Shown piece by piece: positions 1 through 8,720 of a DNA stretch of 21,035 bases. The DNA lies in contig BFEA01000544.1 of assembly GCA_003427395.1 (NCBI GenBank), positions 257,855-278,889 of the forward strand, written 5' to 3'. The position numbers and the translations under genes are program-made. Under the pieces are notes generated by a model that did not search any database, was not told the DNA's origin, and saw nothing but the letters and a program-made list of their open reading frames with translations. The stretch comes from Chara braunii. Its lineage: Eukaryota > Streptophyta > Charophyceae > Charales > Characeae. Numbering within the stretch: position 1 is the first letter of the stretch; every line of letters begins with the position of its first letter.

Positions 1-663
1 CACTTACTAAGCTCGACATAAAAGTCATGCTTGCATAAGCGTTGTAGGACATCGGGGATGTGTCTTAGATGGTATTCTAAGGTACGACTATAAACCAGGA
101 TATCGTCCAGGTATACGATAACGTATTCTTCAAGGATGAACTCATAGTGGCCGAAGTGCGACCGAAAGGCGGACTTTGGTTGGTCCTTTGTAGCCACGCG
201 GATCTCGTGCTAACCACTACGAAGATCGATCTTCGTGAAGAAGCGGTTGTCTGCCAGACGGTCAAATAACTCATCCGCGCGAGGCATGGGATAGTTGTTC
301 CTAACCGTGTAACGGTTAAGGCCGCAATAGTCAATGCAGAGGGAAAAAGTTATGTCTGTTTTGCGAGCAAAGAGGACGGGTGCCCAATGGGAGTTGCTGG
401 GTTTAATGAAACCCAGTCAAAGGAGTTCCTCAAGTTGACACTTAAGTTCTGTTGCCTTTGGAATCGAGAGTCGGTAGGGTGCCTGACGGTGTATACGATA
501 GTCAGACACGAGCTGGATCGAATGCTTAACACTACGCATCGGAGGAATCTCGGTGTATGAGAAATACGGGGGAAAAATGTCGTGGTACTCTCGAATCAGA
601 TCACGAAGGGTGGGCTCGAAGTCGATCGTGAATCGCGCGAGTTCCTTAACGGTTGCAGGAATG
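1..663 (-). pseudogene. pol: Chromovirus (Ty3-type) reverse transcriptase, N-terminal half, broken and cut by window edge
   Basis: Read on the minus strand, this is the polymerase entry and palm region of a Ty3-type LTR retrotransposon RT, which copies element RNA into DNA in virus-like particles. Visible in order: the linker before RT (LRDLIREYHDIFPPYFS), then [70 protein letters not shown], and the catalytic box VYLDD (codons 113-102), which is intact. Damage: TGA at 419-417 before GFIKPS; TAG at 212-210 replacing the near-invariant Tyr of RSGYHQI; and a 72-bp in-frame gap near 135-138 that removes the PFGLTNAP segment between FGHYEF and ILEEY. RNase H and integrase would lie beyond position 1. 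It shares 42 of 55 residues with the plus-strand RT copy at 8271-8435. The family call is secure; the clade within chromoviruses is not resolved. Confidence 0.93.
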
Positions 664-1003
664 AAAAACAGAATTTGATACCCATAAAGATAAAAGATAA
701 TAAGAAGTTACATTTCAATTTATTCTATTATAACATTCACAATCAAGATAATCAATAGAGAATATAAATAGATATCTATCTATGATTGTTTCTACACTTG
801 AAAAACCAATGGATTTTGAATCTTATATAGATAAGCAAACTCGATTGTATCTCAAGCAGCGTGGTTTTCTCGATCTATTGATTGTCAAAATTTGACAGAC
901 AAAAAAACAATTGTTTTCGAAGATGGAACGGACCACTTCGTGTTTGTAACTTTTTTTGATCCAACTCAATCGAATGAGATTGGACTCAGCAATAAAAGGT
1001 GTA
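664..1003. other. AT-rich segment interrupting pol between protease linker and RT
   Basis: Coding similarity of the minus-strand element stops at about 663 (peptide IPATVKELARF) and resumes at about 1004 with the protease-RT linker. The intervening ~340 bp is strongly AT-rich while both flanks are GC-richer. It has no long ORF; short plus-strand runs such as [18 protein letters not shown] and [14 protein letters not shown] are open but not recognised. The composition resembles organelle DNA or a small non-autonomous insertion. I saw no clear terminal inverted repeat or target-site duplication, and the exact edges are uncertain by tens of bases. Confidence 0.5.
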
Positions 1004-2060
1004 GGGACCTAGGATATCGAAGGGGTATCTGCAGGCTGGGGGGTTGATGTAGAGATGGGAGCCGCGAAAATGGAGAAAGGCTCAGGGGGATCAGGCTCCA
1101 ATGAGATGAGCTCAACGTCGGGACAGAGTGGATCATAGCGAAGAAGATCCATGACGTTCACTTAGTAGAACGTGATGTCCCCCTGTTGTATGAAGTGAGC
1201 AAACTGACAAGGAGAAGTGACGACGATGTCTGGGTGGGACCCCGAGCAACGAGGGTCTTGGGGAGGTAGCCCGGGAGGGGTATCGCCCGTTGTTCCAATG
1301 AAGGGGACTCGATGGGTCTAACCACACTTCGTTTTGAAAACGAATGTCTCGGTCACCCATTCGACCTCTATGCCACGAAACCGGTGAGAGCAGGGAGTGC
1401 CAAGGATAAAGTCGTACCCAGTCTCCAACATGTCGAAGTATGTGGAGGAATGGTAGCGTCGGGGCGCCTGGTACTATCCGGTGGCTGGAGGGTGAGGGAA
1501 AAGTGGAGGTCGGGGACCGTCTGATCGAAGAAGCGCTGCATCTTGTATCTTCGAGTGTAACGAAGATAGGAGAGCGAGACCCGGCGGTAGCTAGACGAGC
1601 CTTCTCAACCACGCGAGGGTGAATTAAATCTCCCTGCGAGTCGGAGTCCCGTAAAGCACGATACACCCACATAGATGTCCCTAAGCATGTAGGAATGATG
1701 GGGAGCGTGCGATCAAGGTCAAAGAGCAGAGTGAGAAGATGACGCAGGATGTTCGTATATCTCATGAGTCACCCCTGACGAGCCTGAAAAATGCTCAAGT
1801 CCAGGAGAGATGACGCAACGTCGTCGCGAGTCGCCAACGGAGAGCTATAACGAGTTGTGCAAATTGAGCGACGGGGCGAAAGTCTTGGAGGGGAAGGATT
1901 AGGTGCGGCGATCTGCTGTGAGGCAGACGGTAGCTTGACAGACGGCGGGGCAAAGGGAACTGCGTCTGTCGTGTCCTGAGGGTCCTCTGGTGGGGTAGTC
2001 GCGACTCGGTGGTTGGGAAGACGGTTACATGCGAGGCCTCAACGGTACACTGCACTGTGG
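1004..2060 (-). pseudogene. pol: Retroviral-type aspartic protease domain and linkers, frameshifted
   Basis: This part of the minus-strand chromovirus would encode the retropepsin that cleaves Gag-Pol. The active-site segment is read at 1648-1625 as DSDSQGDLIHPRVVEKA, where retropepsins have D-S/T-G. The third residue is Asp here, so the catalytic loop is altered. In another frame, near 1415-1396, comes YDFILGTPCSHRFRGIEVEW, which matches the YDfILGmpWL segment of Ty3-type proteases, followed by FVFKTKCG and a stop. Further downstream is a linker with FIQQGDITFY, a TAG stop, VNVMDLLRYDPLCPDVEL and a Pro/Ser-rich stretch leading to RT. The protease therefore needs at least one frame change between its two halves and cannot be made as one protein. 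The part toward gag (about 1800-2060) has no recognisable motif. The assignment rests on the two motifs and on position between gag and RT. Confidence 0.8.
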
Positions 2061-4127
2061 CTAGCTCGATGGGACTGGCCGGGCGGGGCCAGGGGGGGAC
2101 TGAGATCGACGCTGACGAGAAATGTCAGCATAGTGCCGATCGAGGGCAGCATGGTATGGACACCGTGAAATGTGTCCATCTTGGCGGCAACGAAGGGAAC
2201 CACGATGGGCCTTGAGGGCGGCGTGCTCCTCAAGGGATGGAGCTCCACGAGGAGGGGCGAAACCCTGCGGGAGGTCTATCTGAGGGACGTCGAACATGTC
2301 GGAGTCAGCCTGAGCAACCCGACTACTCGCGCGACCCAAAGGCGGACATGGCCATGTGCAAGCGGTCGGCCATCGGGACAGTCTCATCATCCGAGTGGTA
2401 CTGGATGACACCTCGAAGCTCGATGTCCTCGGGGCCGTCCTCTAACATAGGGTGAAGCTCGGTCGGGGCGTCGTCGCCGTGCTCGAGCGCACTGTGGCGC
2501 CAGAAGGATGGAGCTCGGGTCTGAGCGGGGCGGCGGAAACGACCAGCAAAAGAGGAGCGGCCTCGAGTGGTACCGTAAGACTGGGAGGTAGCGACTGGCT
2601 GCGAAGAGGATGGGGCAGAGAAACGACTGCACATCCTCTGTTACTGGCGCGCCTTCTCGTATGCCTGCTCCGCGGAAGAGAATGACCGCCTCCATAACTC
2701 CAAGCGGTAGTCGGTCGGGAGACTGACGAGGAACTAGTCGGTTAGTGTGACCTCCGGTAGGAACGTCTCATCACAAACAAGACGGGCGTTTTGAAACACC
2801 CGGATGCGACGCTCGAGGTCCGGTGGTGCCGAGGACCTGGACCATCGGGTCTGTGTGACGCGGTCTAAAGCGTCGGTGGCGTCGTGACGACCGTCAAAGA
2901 GGTCCAGAATTAAAGCAGCAAAGTCTGCAAGAGTGGGGACCTCACCCACGTGGAGCCGCTGGGTATAATAGTCCTCCCACGCAGTGGAAGGGCTGCCTCG
3001 CAATTTGGTTGCGAGCACATCGCACCACAACGCCTGACGGGTGGCCGTCAGCGAGAGTGTGCATGTTGCTATCTGCAACCAGCGAGCGACGCAAGATGTG
3101 CCATCATACTCGGGAATGTCCGAGGTGCGCACATGAGGGTGTCCGCTGCTGATGGCAGGGGGAAAGAGACCGAGGCCACTGCAATGTCGCAGCGAAAGTC
3201 GGGGCCGCTGCAGGGGCAGAGGTGGGGTAAGGTTGTGGACTGTGGCCAGTGGCAGATCGACCAGCCGATGTGGTGGCAACGGCCACGGGCAACTGTCCTA
3301 AAATGCCAGGTAGGAGAGGAGAGGCTGAGGAGCAGGTCGAGGGAAACAAGCCTGCATCATGGGGGCCGAAAGGGTGGTAGAGGAAGAAGAAGGGTGAGGA
3401 GCCTGGGAAGGGTGAGGCTGTCTCAGTGCAAGGATCTCCGTCTGAGCCTGTGCAATGGTGGCCTGTAAAATGACCACTCGTTGGGTGCGCGGGGTCTGGG
3501 GTGGAGGAGGCGGAGGGGGTATCCCATCTGGAGGAGGAATCCCAGACTGCAGGGTACCCTGCTGTGGGGGTACGAGGACGAAGGTGAGAGTAGTGGACGG
3601 AACGGTAATGTTACAGCTGGTGCAGGGACCTGCGAAGCAGCACCGGAATGGGTCGATAAAACTGTTTGGCCAGATGATGGTCTCTGGACCACAGTACCTA
3701 CGGCATCGGCAAAGACGGTAGGGGCGGCAGGGGCCGGGAGAACTATCGCAATAGACGGGGTGCTTTAACCGGCAGCAACACTCACCACAGCAGAGGGGGA
3801 GTGTTGGGCCTGAGCTACATGGGAGGGAGAACCACCACGTCAGTTTCCTCAGAGTCGTGGGGAACTGGCCGGTGAGCCGGTAGGGGATGGGCTGTGAGAA
3901 TGGAGGGGGGAGTGATGGGGAGAGTCCTTTAGGCGGTTGATGTCAAGGGCAAGCACATTGATTTGCTCTTGCAGCGGTCCAAGCGTACTGAGTTGCGCTT
4001 GGATGGCCACAAGGACGACATGAATGTCCACGGTGTCCTCGTGGGCCTGACCCTGAGCCATTGGCTGAACGTTCACCTGGGAGGTGGACTTCACCGCGGC
4101 GAGTTCCTGAAATGAACTCCCTTCCAT
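2061..4127 (-). pseudogene. gag: Retrotransposon Gag (capsid) remnant
   Basis: Gag forms the virus-like particle of LTR retrotransposons. The likely start is the ATG at 4127-4125 (MEGSSFQELAAVKS), though the frame is open upstream with another ATG at 4256. Residues about 30-75 (VDIHVVLVAIQAQLSTLGPL, then INVLALDINRLKD) look like the N-terminal helical or coiled-coil part of chromovirus Gag, followed by Pro/Ser-rich linker sequence with TGA and TAA stops. The capsid core is clear at 3110-2734: IPEYDGTSCVARWLQIA, LWCDVLATKLRGSPSTAWED, PTLADFAALILDLF, FQNARLVCDETFLPE. After a TAG (2736-2734) it continues as FLVSLPTDYRLELWRRSF and YEKARQ, a TAA (2643-2641), then QRMCSRF and a Ser/Arg/acidic tail. 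I saw no CCHC zinc knuckle. Multiple stops and frame changes make it non-functional. The identification combines the capsid-core pattern with its place between the PBS and protease. Confidence 0.8.
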
Positions 4128-4350
4128 GGTCGGAAGGAGAAGGGAGGTAGGCCTCACGGGAATGTGGGGGGAAAGGGGCCCACTGGTAAGTGGAAGGGGA
4201 CCGCGGGGGCGGAGTGGGTATGTGTGAGTCGACTCGCCCCGGAGTTTGCAGGTCACGCGTGAGACGGAAGTGCCAAACCGCTGAAGGGGGAGGATCCGTC
4301 CAGGTCCAGGTTGCCCGAAGGGAGGAGCCGGAAAGGGCGGGGTTTAGGAG

Positions 4351-4410
4351 AACCCTAACCCTAAGGAAAACCCTAAGAAAACCCTAATCGGAGTTTGGGT
4401 GGTTAGGGTA
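4351..4410. repeat. Short interstitial CCCTAA-type telomere-like repeats
   Basis: Two adjacent CCCTAA units at 4353-4364 are followed by two more spaced by A-rich sequence (to about 4387), and then TTAGGGTAGGG in the other direction at about 4402-4412. The units are few and imperfect, so this may be a chance or degenerate sequence rather than a telomere relic. Confidence 0.45.
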
Positions 4411-4584
4411 GGGTAGCGACGACCTAATCAGGAAAAGAAAATAGCAACCATGAAGGTGAGGGGGAAAGAAAAATAAATAATTTGTGGAATTTCGATATAA
4501 AAATAAAAAAAGATAAATAATAAAATTAATTAAAGAAATAAGTAAACAAAATGTGAAGAGAAAAATCATATATATTTTTTTGGA

Positions 4585-4632
4585 ATTTTCGGCAACATTT
4601 CCCTATCCCCCATGGGGTCAAAACTGTGCCAA
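4585..4632. repeat. Palindromic dispersed repeat, copy 1 of 3
   Basis: The copy runs TTTTCGGCAACATTT, then the core CCCCCATGGGG, then a right arm ending TGTGCC. It is related to the copies at 4803 and 4896. This one is the most divergent: TCCCTAT replaces TCGTTA before the core. Confidence 0.8.
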
Positions 4633-4802
4633 GAGGAAGGGGAGACCAAGAGAAGCACACCAAGTTTCAAAATGCTGCAAATGAGAATTTTCAAAAAAAA
4701 TAATAAAATAAGCAAATAATAACAAATAAATAAATATATAAATTACTAAATGAGGAGGTGGAGGAGAGTGAAGAGAAACTAAGTGTTGGATTTTTCAAAA
4801 AT

Positions 4803-4845
4803 TTCGGCAACATTTCGTTACCCCCATGGGGTCGAAGTGTGCCGA
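4803..4845. repeat. Palindromic dispersed repeat, copy 2 of 3
   Basis: The left arm TTCGGCAACATTTCGTTA and the right arm CGAAGTGTGCCGA are imperfect inverted complements around the core CCCCCATGGGG, so the unit can fold into a hairpin of about 40 bases. It is the best-preserved palindrome of the three. Confidence 0.85.
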
Positions 4846-4895
4846 CAAAAGATATGACCAAGTAAGATGAGAGAGAGTAGGGGGAAAAGAGAAAA

Positions 4896-4942
4896 TTTCG
4901 GCAGCACTTCGTTACCCCCATGGGGTCAAAATGTGCGCCGAT
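4896..4942. repeat. Palindromic dispersed repeat, copy 3 of 3
   Basis: TTTCGGCAGCACTTCGTTA, the core CCCCCATGGGG, and the right arm ATGTGCGCCGA. It is nearly the same as copy 2 and lies about 50 bp after it, in the same orientation. Confidence 0.85.
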
Positions 4943-5125
4943 AGCTGAAACAGCCAAGTCCTAAAGAGATATAGAGATGCAACAAAAAAAATTGAATTTT
5001 CAGAATAAATAAAAATAAAAATAAAATAAATCAGAAAAATGAGAGAGAAGTAGGGGGAGAAGATAATTCACACTTTTAAAGATCTTGGTTGGGCAAGAGC
5101 AACAAGGTCCACAACAACGGTTGAT

Positions 5126-5222
5126 TGAGATCTTAACCAGCCACCCTGATTGCACTGACGCGCAACCCCATAGCCAGGAGGTTCTTCATTGCTGCCAAAG
5201 TGATGCTGCAGCGGTAGGAGAG

Positions 5223-5258
<36 letters not shown>

Positions 5259-5288
5259 TGGTTGGGCTGAGATCTTAATCAGCCACCC
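5126..5288 (+). repeat. 21-bp direct repeat flanking a microsatellite
   Basis: A 21-bp segment beginning TGAGATCTTAA and ending CAGCCACCC occurs at 5126-5146 and again at 5268-5288 with one C/T difference. GGTTGGGC also precedes both, at differing distances. The (ATC)n tract lies between them. This looks like a partial tandem duplication of about 142 bp. Confidence 0.7.
5223..5258 (+). repeat. (ATC)12 microsatellite
   Basis: Twelve uninterrupted ATC units (36 bp). On the opposite strand it is (GAT)12. Confidence 0.97.
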
Positions 5289-5397
5289 AGATTTCCCTGT
5301 AGTGCAGCCCCTTACCCAGGGGGGTCTTCACGGTCCACAGCAAGCTGCCGGGTGCCACTACAAATGGCCACGGGCGCAGGCAGCAGCAGCCACGATA

Positions 5398-5416
5398 CCC
5401 CCCGGGGGGGGGGGGG
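5398..5416 (+). repeat. C6G13 homopolymer run
   Basis: Six C followed by thirteen G. Homopolymer length is prone to sequencing error, so any reading frame across it is unreliable. Confidence 0.9.
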
Positions 5417-5534
5417 CAAATAGCAGCCCGCCCTCTGCTGTCGTGCTGGCCGCTGCTCGCCGCTCACCGACGGGGGGGTTAATAGATGGCAGAACACTCT
5501 TCAACACCAGCGTGCCGCACTATGAGGACATGCA

Positions 5535-5615
5535 CAAAGTTTGGCCAGTGAGTTAAGGTGCTGGCTATGCACGCGCATGGCTGGTAGCTGCCCCGGTTCA
5601 AACCCTGGCAGCAGC
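5535..5615 (+). promoter_or_regulatory. tRNA-like pol III promoter (A and B boxes), likely SINE head or degenerate tRNA
   Basis: A box-like TGGCCAGTGAGTTAAGG is at 5542-5558 and a perfect-type B box GGTTCAAACCC at 5595-5605. The loop TTCAAAC is flanked by CCCGG and CCTGG, giving four of five T-stem pairs. The A-to-B spacing of 53 nt is that of a tRNA with a long variable arm (Leu/Ser type). The would-be acceptor ends (5535-5541 and 5609-5615) do not pair, so it is not a functional tRNA gene. A tRNA-derived SINE head is the better reading; I could not define a SINE body or tail. Confidence 0.5.
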
Positions 5616-5894
5616 ATGCATCCCAGATATTGAAATTAAGTATAATTCGAGAGCGGGGTGGGACAGGGCAGCAGGGCGGCGTGGGCACATGGCGCGTGCA
5701 TGTGCATGTGCAGTGGCCTTGGCCTTCGTGCATGCGTCGTGACGACACCCCTCTTTTCTCGCCACGTGTCGCTCCCTTGTTGCTGCACCTTTCTTCACTT
5801 TTTCCCATCGTTTTCGTATGAAAACGCTCAAAATACAGGCAAAAACCCACAGTCGGGTTTTACACCGTATATCAGGCTGTGGTGGGTGGGAGCG

Positions 5895-5906
5895 GGGAAC
5901 GTTCCC
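5895..5906. other. 12-bp perfect palindrome next to the primer-binding site
   Basis: GGGAACGTTCCC is its own reverse complement and directly abuts the PBS on the leader side. Palindromes in this place can serve RNA dimerisation in retroelements; that role is only inferred here. Confidence 0.6.
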
Positions 5907-5919
5907 ACTCTGATATCAA
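5907..5919 (-). promoter_or_regulatory. Primer-binding site, initiator tRNA-Met type
   Basis: On the minus strand this reads TTGATATCAGAGT. Twelve of these bases, TGATATCAGAGT, match the plant LTR-element PBS TGGTATCAGAGC at 10 positions. It lies 2 bp inside the LTR end, the expected place for priming minus-strand DNA synthesis, and gag lies downstream on the same strand. Confidence 0.75.
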
Positions 5920-5921
5920 TT

Positions 5922-6280
5922 TGGCGGACCCGCCGGGATGGCGGTCCATCAGGATGAAGACGAAGGGTTGAGGGAGGAGGAGATGGAGATGGAGATGGAA
6001 GGGACAACGCAACTCCGATGCGGACTCAACACGCACGTATTCCAAAATCTGCAGAATCAAGAATGACTAGAAAACAAACAACTGTTGGGGTATACCCCCA
6101 GCAGACTGACTGGACTGGACTGGACTGGCCTGGTACCGACAGTGGTACCAAGCAGGAGTGGACTGGACTGGAACAACACACGGCGTGTGAGGTCAGGCCA
6201 CGGCCTGGTCCCACAGGCCGAACAAGCAAAAAAACCGATATGCCCTTGCTGCAGGTGAGGGCAGATAGAGGCCCGCTGCA
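5922..6280 (-). mobile_element. 5' LTR of the minus-strand chromovirus
   Basis: On the minus strand it starts TGCAGC (6280-6275) and ends GTCCGCCA (5922), obeying the TG...CA rule, and is followed by the PBS. Its ~359 bp align, inverted, with 12140-12451 at roughly 70-75% by eye. Shared landmarks are GTTCGGCCTGTGGGAC, AGTCCAGTCCAGTC, GGGTATACCCCAAC, a TCCATC hexamer tract (5980-5999) and CGCCATCCC. This copy has about 45 bp more than the other, including the hairpin TGGTACC-GACAGT-GGTACCA at 6131-6150. The LTR start is set by where similarity fades, so it could be longer. Confidence 0.75.
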
Positions 6281-6606
6281 ATAGTTAATGGAGAGTTCTA
6301 CTGGCTGATTGCTAGTAGTACGTGTCTTGCCAATTCAGGGAGAGTATCGTATCAAAAACTTACACAGTGAACACTTACTGGAAGGTTAGTCGTGGGTTGT
6401 TTATTGAGAAGTAAGCAGCAAATTGTTAGCTGAAAAGTTACGCAGCAAGGCATAGTGAAGAAGTCCAGCATCAATCATTTACAAGAATTAACTTGGGTTC
6501 TTAACAATATCTTGTTTTGTGTCACGCGACTACAATACAACAACTATCCCTTATCCTCATTTCTCGCATCTTGTCAAAACTTGAATCTTGGGAATAGAAA
6601 AGAAGC
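6281..6606. other. No recognisable gene; AT-richer sequence
   Basis: Beyond the LTR edge there is no coding similarity, RNA gene or clear repeat. It could be target DNA flanking the minus-strand element or the upstream part of the candidate gene that follows. Confidence 0.5.
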
Positions 6607-7502
6607 ATGAGGAAAATTCTTTTTTTGGCGATGGGGTTCACAATTAGCATAGATAAGTATGAGGGATGGCAGGTGAAAGTCAATCTGAACATGGGAATTC
6701 ATAAGCTGATTTTGAGGGAGTGTGTAGTCCAAAAAACTAGAGAAAAGAAATACATTGAGTATATCTTCTACTCTCACGACAACATGGGCAAGTGACACAA
6801 CACTGACTCGTCGCTAGAAATCATTGAGCAGGCCATAGCAAAGCTCAAACGAAACTCAATTCATTTTCCTCCTTCTCAGAAAGTCTATCAATAGAGCAAT
6901 CAACAAGTTTTATTCAACATCTCTGAATTTTGCTCAGTATTTGACGGTCAACGATCTGCAGACCAACAACCAGTTGCTCTATAATTCCCCATCATCTGAA
7001 ACGTCGTAAGTAACCGTTGGTTAAGGTCGATTTTGCCAGAGTTTCTGATCATTATTCAATCCACACCTCATTTAATCATCCTTAATCAAATCCCTCCATT
7101 ATATAGTTCATTTTTCAGCAATCTTCCCTAGACATGAGTAACATCACTTTATTTACAGTTCGACAAAGTGTTCTAACCAATCTCAGTAGAATCACTTCCA
7201 AAGATGCTTTCTAGTATCGGTATGTCAGTGAAGTGGGTTTTAGGCAAGAAGATCTATCAATCTTCGTTGTCCTCACAAAGTTTGCAGAGAGTACTGTTCA
7301 TGACTTGAGGGTCTACGTGCAGAAAGGCAAGGGGACTCATGAGCATTTTGACTCAATTTGGGTTATAGCAGTCCGGTATGTTGAAGAGAGAGCAGAAGTG
7401 CTTCAGAGAAGTGTGAAGTTGATTCATAGTTTTGACCCTAAGCATTACTCTGACCACCCTAGGCCTCCAGTGCCTTTCCACCTTGTCGATGGTTCTTATT
7501 AG
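6607..7502 (+). CDS. Candidate three-exon gene, unrecognised product (weak)
   Basis: I do not recognise this protein. Three protein-like open segments can be joined in phase with GT...AG introns. Exon 1 runs 6607-6758 or 6607-6791, starting MRKILFLAMGF. Exon 2 is 6880-7005 (SINRAINKFYSTSLNF, then LLYNSPSSETS), preceded by a pyrimidine-rich TTTTCCTCCTTCTCAG and followed by the strong donor GTAAGT at 7006. Exon 3 is 7229-7502 (EVGFRQEDLSIFVV, VHDLRVYVQKG, FDSIWVIAVRYVEER, HYSDHPRPPVPFHLV), ending TAG. The product would be about 185-195 residues, with a hydrophobic N-terminal tip and no known motif. Weak points: the exon 1 donor (GTATAT or GTGACA) and the last acceptor (GGTATGTCAG) are poor, and frame 0 is also open just upstream (MSNITLFTVRQ, from 7135) up to a TAG at 7212. 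It may instead be a decayed gene or chance. Confidence 0.22.
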
Positions 7503-8261
7503 GGTGATCCGATTGACCTCGCCGAAAGGTGTGTCTCACTAGCAGAGATTGACTATGAGTAGTGACTGAACCATCGAAGTTTCGATATCTCAAGCGAGGG
7601 ATCTTCTCCAGGCCATATCTGCTTACACTATGGAAGAAGTTCTATGCTATGCTTGACTTTCGAATCTTTGAATCTTTGGTCTTCGATGGACTTATTCGGA
7701 ACTCATGGGCTATAGATGGTTCTATATCTTTAGACCTAAATCTCGGGAAGTACACAGACGTGGCTCAAAGCGTTTGAGAAACAACGTCAAAAGATAAATT
7801 AAGGATAAGACTTGAGAAGGATGAGTAAGGACTCTTGCCGTGTTTTCATTTGTATTCCCCGAGATTATTATGAGTTCTCACCTTCCATCATTCATCTCGT
7901 CTTGGCCTTGAGTCAGTCAATCCTAATTTGTTCTAATTGGCATTGCTTGATGTTACACTCTTTGTTGACCTTGTCACAGTTCTCAAATTCCTAACTTGGT
8001 AAACTTGATACGTGCAAGACATATTTAATTTTAATTTTATTACTTCGCATGATAATTGTTGTTTACAATCATAATCAAAGATTCCTAAGACCGGGGACTG
8101 GCGTAGACCGTAATTGAACGGTCTTCCTCGAAACCAGACGCACACAACAAAAATTGATGTTTTAATTAATTAATTAATTTATTGCAAAATGCATAAAAAA
8201 TCATGCGTGACAGCCTGTTCGCTTTCTGATCGTCAGAGATGGCCTAACTTGAAAATGTGCG
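7503..8261. other. No recognisable gene; AT-rich, with one perfect hairpin and a TTAA tract
   Basis: Open stretches here (for example 7562-7777, EPSKFRYLKRGIFSRPYLL) have no recognised motif and no link to the preceding candidate gene that I could support. A perfect hairpin, AGACCGT-AATTGA-ACGGTCT, is at 8105-8124 and a (TTAA)n-like tract at about 8161-8178. The right boundary, about 8256-8262, is where chromovirus RT similarity begins abruptly, so it marks the 5' truncation point of the plus-strand element. Confidence 0.55.
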
Positions 8262-8720
8262 ACACCGATTAGGAACAATTATCCCATGCCTCGTGCGGAT
8301 GTGTTGTTTAACCGTCTAGCAGGGAACCGTTTCTTTACGAAGATTGATCTTCGTAGCGGTTACCACCAAATTTCCGTTGTCGCAAAGGACGAGCCGAAGA
8401 CCGCTTTTTGCCCGCGCTTCGGCCACTATGAGTTCATGGTGACGCCATTTGGCCTCACAAATGCACCCACCACCTTCTAGACGACGATGAACGATATTTT
8501 TAGGGACATCCTTGAAGAATACGTTCTCGTGAACCTGAACAACATCTTGGTTTACAATCGTATCTTAAAAGACCAACTCCGACCATTTCGCGATGTGCTA
8601 CAACACTTACGCAAGCATGGCTTCTATGCCAAGCTTAATAAGTGCCGCTTTGCCCAATCCAAAGTAAACTTCTTAGGACACCATGTGTGTGATCAGGGTC
8701 TCCATATGGACAACGCGTAG
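8262..8720 (+). pseudogene. pol: Chromovirus reverse transcriptase fragment, catalytic YLDD lost
   Basis: This is the start of a 5'-truncated plus-strand chromovirus. Similarity begins at [16 protein letters not shown] and continues through [44 protein letters not shown], a TAG at 8478-8480, TTMNDIFRDILEEY and FYAKLNKCRFAQSKVNFLGH. The catalytic box reads VNLNN (codons 8529-8543) where active RTs have YLDD or YVDD, so both metal-binding Asp residues are Asn and the enzyme cannot be active. A second TAG follows at 8718-8720. gag, protease and the first part of RT are missing from this copy. The same family as the minus-strand RT at 1-340, but a separate and rather diverged copy (76% of residues over 55). 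Confidence 0.93.

Larger units (their letters stand above)
4128..5894 (-). other. Long 5' leader region of the minus-strand chromovirus, with later insertions
   Basis: This ~1.77 kb lies between the primer-binding site (5907-5919) and the gag start (4127) on the minus strand. It holds no convincing gene. About 4400-5080 is AT-rich with A/T runs; 5300-5800 is GC-rich. The contents listed separately are CCCTAA-type repeats, three palindromic repeats, a microsatellite with flanking duplicated sequence, a G-run and a tRNA-like promoter. It is longer than I would expect for a leader, so part is probably secondary insertion, but no insertion boundary was found. Confidence 0.5.

Noticed and set aside
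1133-1765. A 210-codon minus-strand ORF as an independent gene
   Set aside because: It contains the protease active-site segment but then drifts out of frame; the rest of the protease is in another frame, so it is part of a decayed pol.
4351-4412. Telomere or healed chromosome end
   Set aside because: Only a few imperfect CCCTAA units, not a sustained array.
5535-5615. Functional tRNA gene
   Set aside because: Acceptor ends do not pair and the D arm is imperfect; only the internal promoter boxes are convincing.
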